A stretch of DNA of 64,000 bases, taken from Acidovorax sp. KKS102. Its GTDB lineage: Bacteria > Pseudomonadota > Gammaproteobacteria > Burkholderiales > Burkholderiaceae_C. The notes under the pieces were generated by a model. The model did not search any database, was not told the DNA's origin, and saw only the letters and a list, made by a program, of their open reading frames with translations. Shown here piece by piece: positions 63,776 through 64,000 of this stretch (positions are counted from its first letter, which is position 1; every line of letters starts with the position of its first letter). The stretch lies in assembly GCF_000302535.1 (NCBI RefSeq), contig NC_018708.1:62001-126000 (forward strand), given 5' to 3'. The position numbers and the translations under genes are program-made.

Positions 63776-64000
63776 GCAGTCACCTCGGGTGCGGGTTCGC
63801 TGTCTGGCTCGGGTGCAGCCCCTGCATCGTCTTCGTTGTCATCGGCACCGTATTCGGTCGCGAACACATGGGCGTCCAGCCCCTGCTCGCACAGCCAGCG
63901 CACCATCACGGCCGTGCTGCCGTGCGTCACGATGACGCGCTCCGCGCCCGTGGCACCAATGGCTTTCTGCAGGCTCGGCCAGTCGGCGTGGTCGCTCATC
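63772..64000 (-). CDS. Ligase-associated exonuclease (partial, N-terminus outside window)
   Basis: Only the last ~75 residues are visible. SDHADWPSLQKAIGATGAER matches the metallo-beta-lactamase/beta-CASP-type ligase-associated DNA exonuclease (SNM1-like), in which DHADW is a metal motif, followed by VIVTHGSTAVMVRWL. The ATG at 63999 is an internal Met, not the start. A Glu/Pro/Asp-rich tail ends the protein. It is first in the operon as seen. Confidence 0.85.
   Translation of the reverse strand, partial: MSDHADWPSLQKAIGATGAERVIVTHGSTAVMVRWLCEQGLDAHVFATEYGADDNEDDAGAAPEPDSEPAPEVTA

Overview
The window comes from a GC-rich betaproteobacterium, most likely family Comamonadaceae and plausibly Acidovorax or a close relative. 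This is inferred from codon and base composition, from gene content (monomeric isocitrate dehydrogenase, mnmG-rsmG-lysE-parA...parB order, liv clusters tied to acyl-CoA ligase), and from many copies of a short TATCAAA / GCTAGCGC intergenic repeat that I associate with that family. No database search was possible, so the genus is a guess. No rRNA, tRNA, CRISPR array or phage block was seen.

Layout. 1-5.1 kb: housekeeping and stress genes (Spy/CpxP-like, rdgC, ChaC-like, pirin, a small membrane protein, an enoyl-CoA hydratase). 5.1-12.9 kb: a branched-chain-amino-acid-type ABC importer (livG-H-M-K-F order) with an acyl-CoA ligase, divergent from a TetR regulator and a 29-bp palindrome; it probably imports and activates a carboxylic acid. 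13-22 kb: a type I restriction-modification locus (hsdM-hsdS ... hsdR) whose hsdS-hsdR interval holds two toxin-antitoxin modules, DUF433/DUF5615 and HipBA. A 40-bp copy of the hsdS 3' end brackets the first module, and four operator-like palindromes precede hipBA. 22-25.3 kb: a copper module (cueR, copZ, divergent copA) with one CueR-type box per direction. 25.4-35.3 kb: a chemoreceptor, a hemerythrin, an Old Yellow Enzyme, an MFS carrier, a glutathione transferase, a class II aldolase, and an ECF41-type sigma factor with its AhpD-like partner, each preceded by a matching promoter motif. 35.3-41.7 kb: the chromosome partitioning region with parS sites, a damaged mnmG, rsmG, lysE, parA, three small genes and a parB carrying a palindromic in-frame insertion. 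41.9-49.1 kb: envelope genes, including a COG3014 - YcfL - LpoB - LpoB-like set that probably serves peptidoglycan synthesis. 49.1-54.7 kb: a flavin reductase, an AraC regulator with divergent MFS carrier, DUF1993 and a lipoprotein hydrolase. 54.7-56.1 kb: a complete IS3-family insertion sequence with terminal repeats, a probable 3-bp target duplication and a -1 frameshift signal. 56.1-64 kb: monomeric NADP isocitrate dehydrogenase, then the ligase-associated DNA repair operon (exonuclease, ATP-dependent ligase, Lhr-type helicase, PdeM phosphoesterase).

The most unusual items are the disrupted mnmG whose breakpoint lies in a parS-like sequence, the hsdS-tail duplication flanking a toxin-antitoxin pair, the palindromic insertion in parB, the operator array of hipBA, and family-specific repeats that have become coding sequence in hsdM, cueR and a hydrolase gene.
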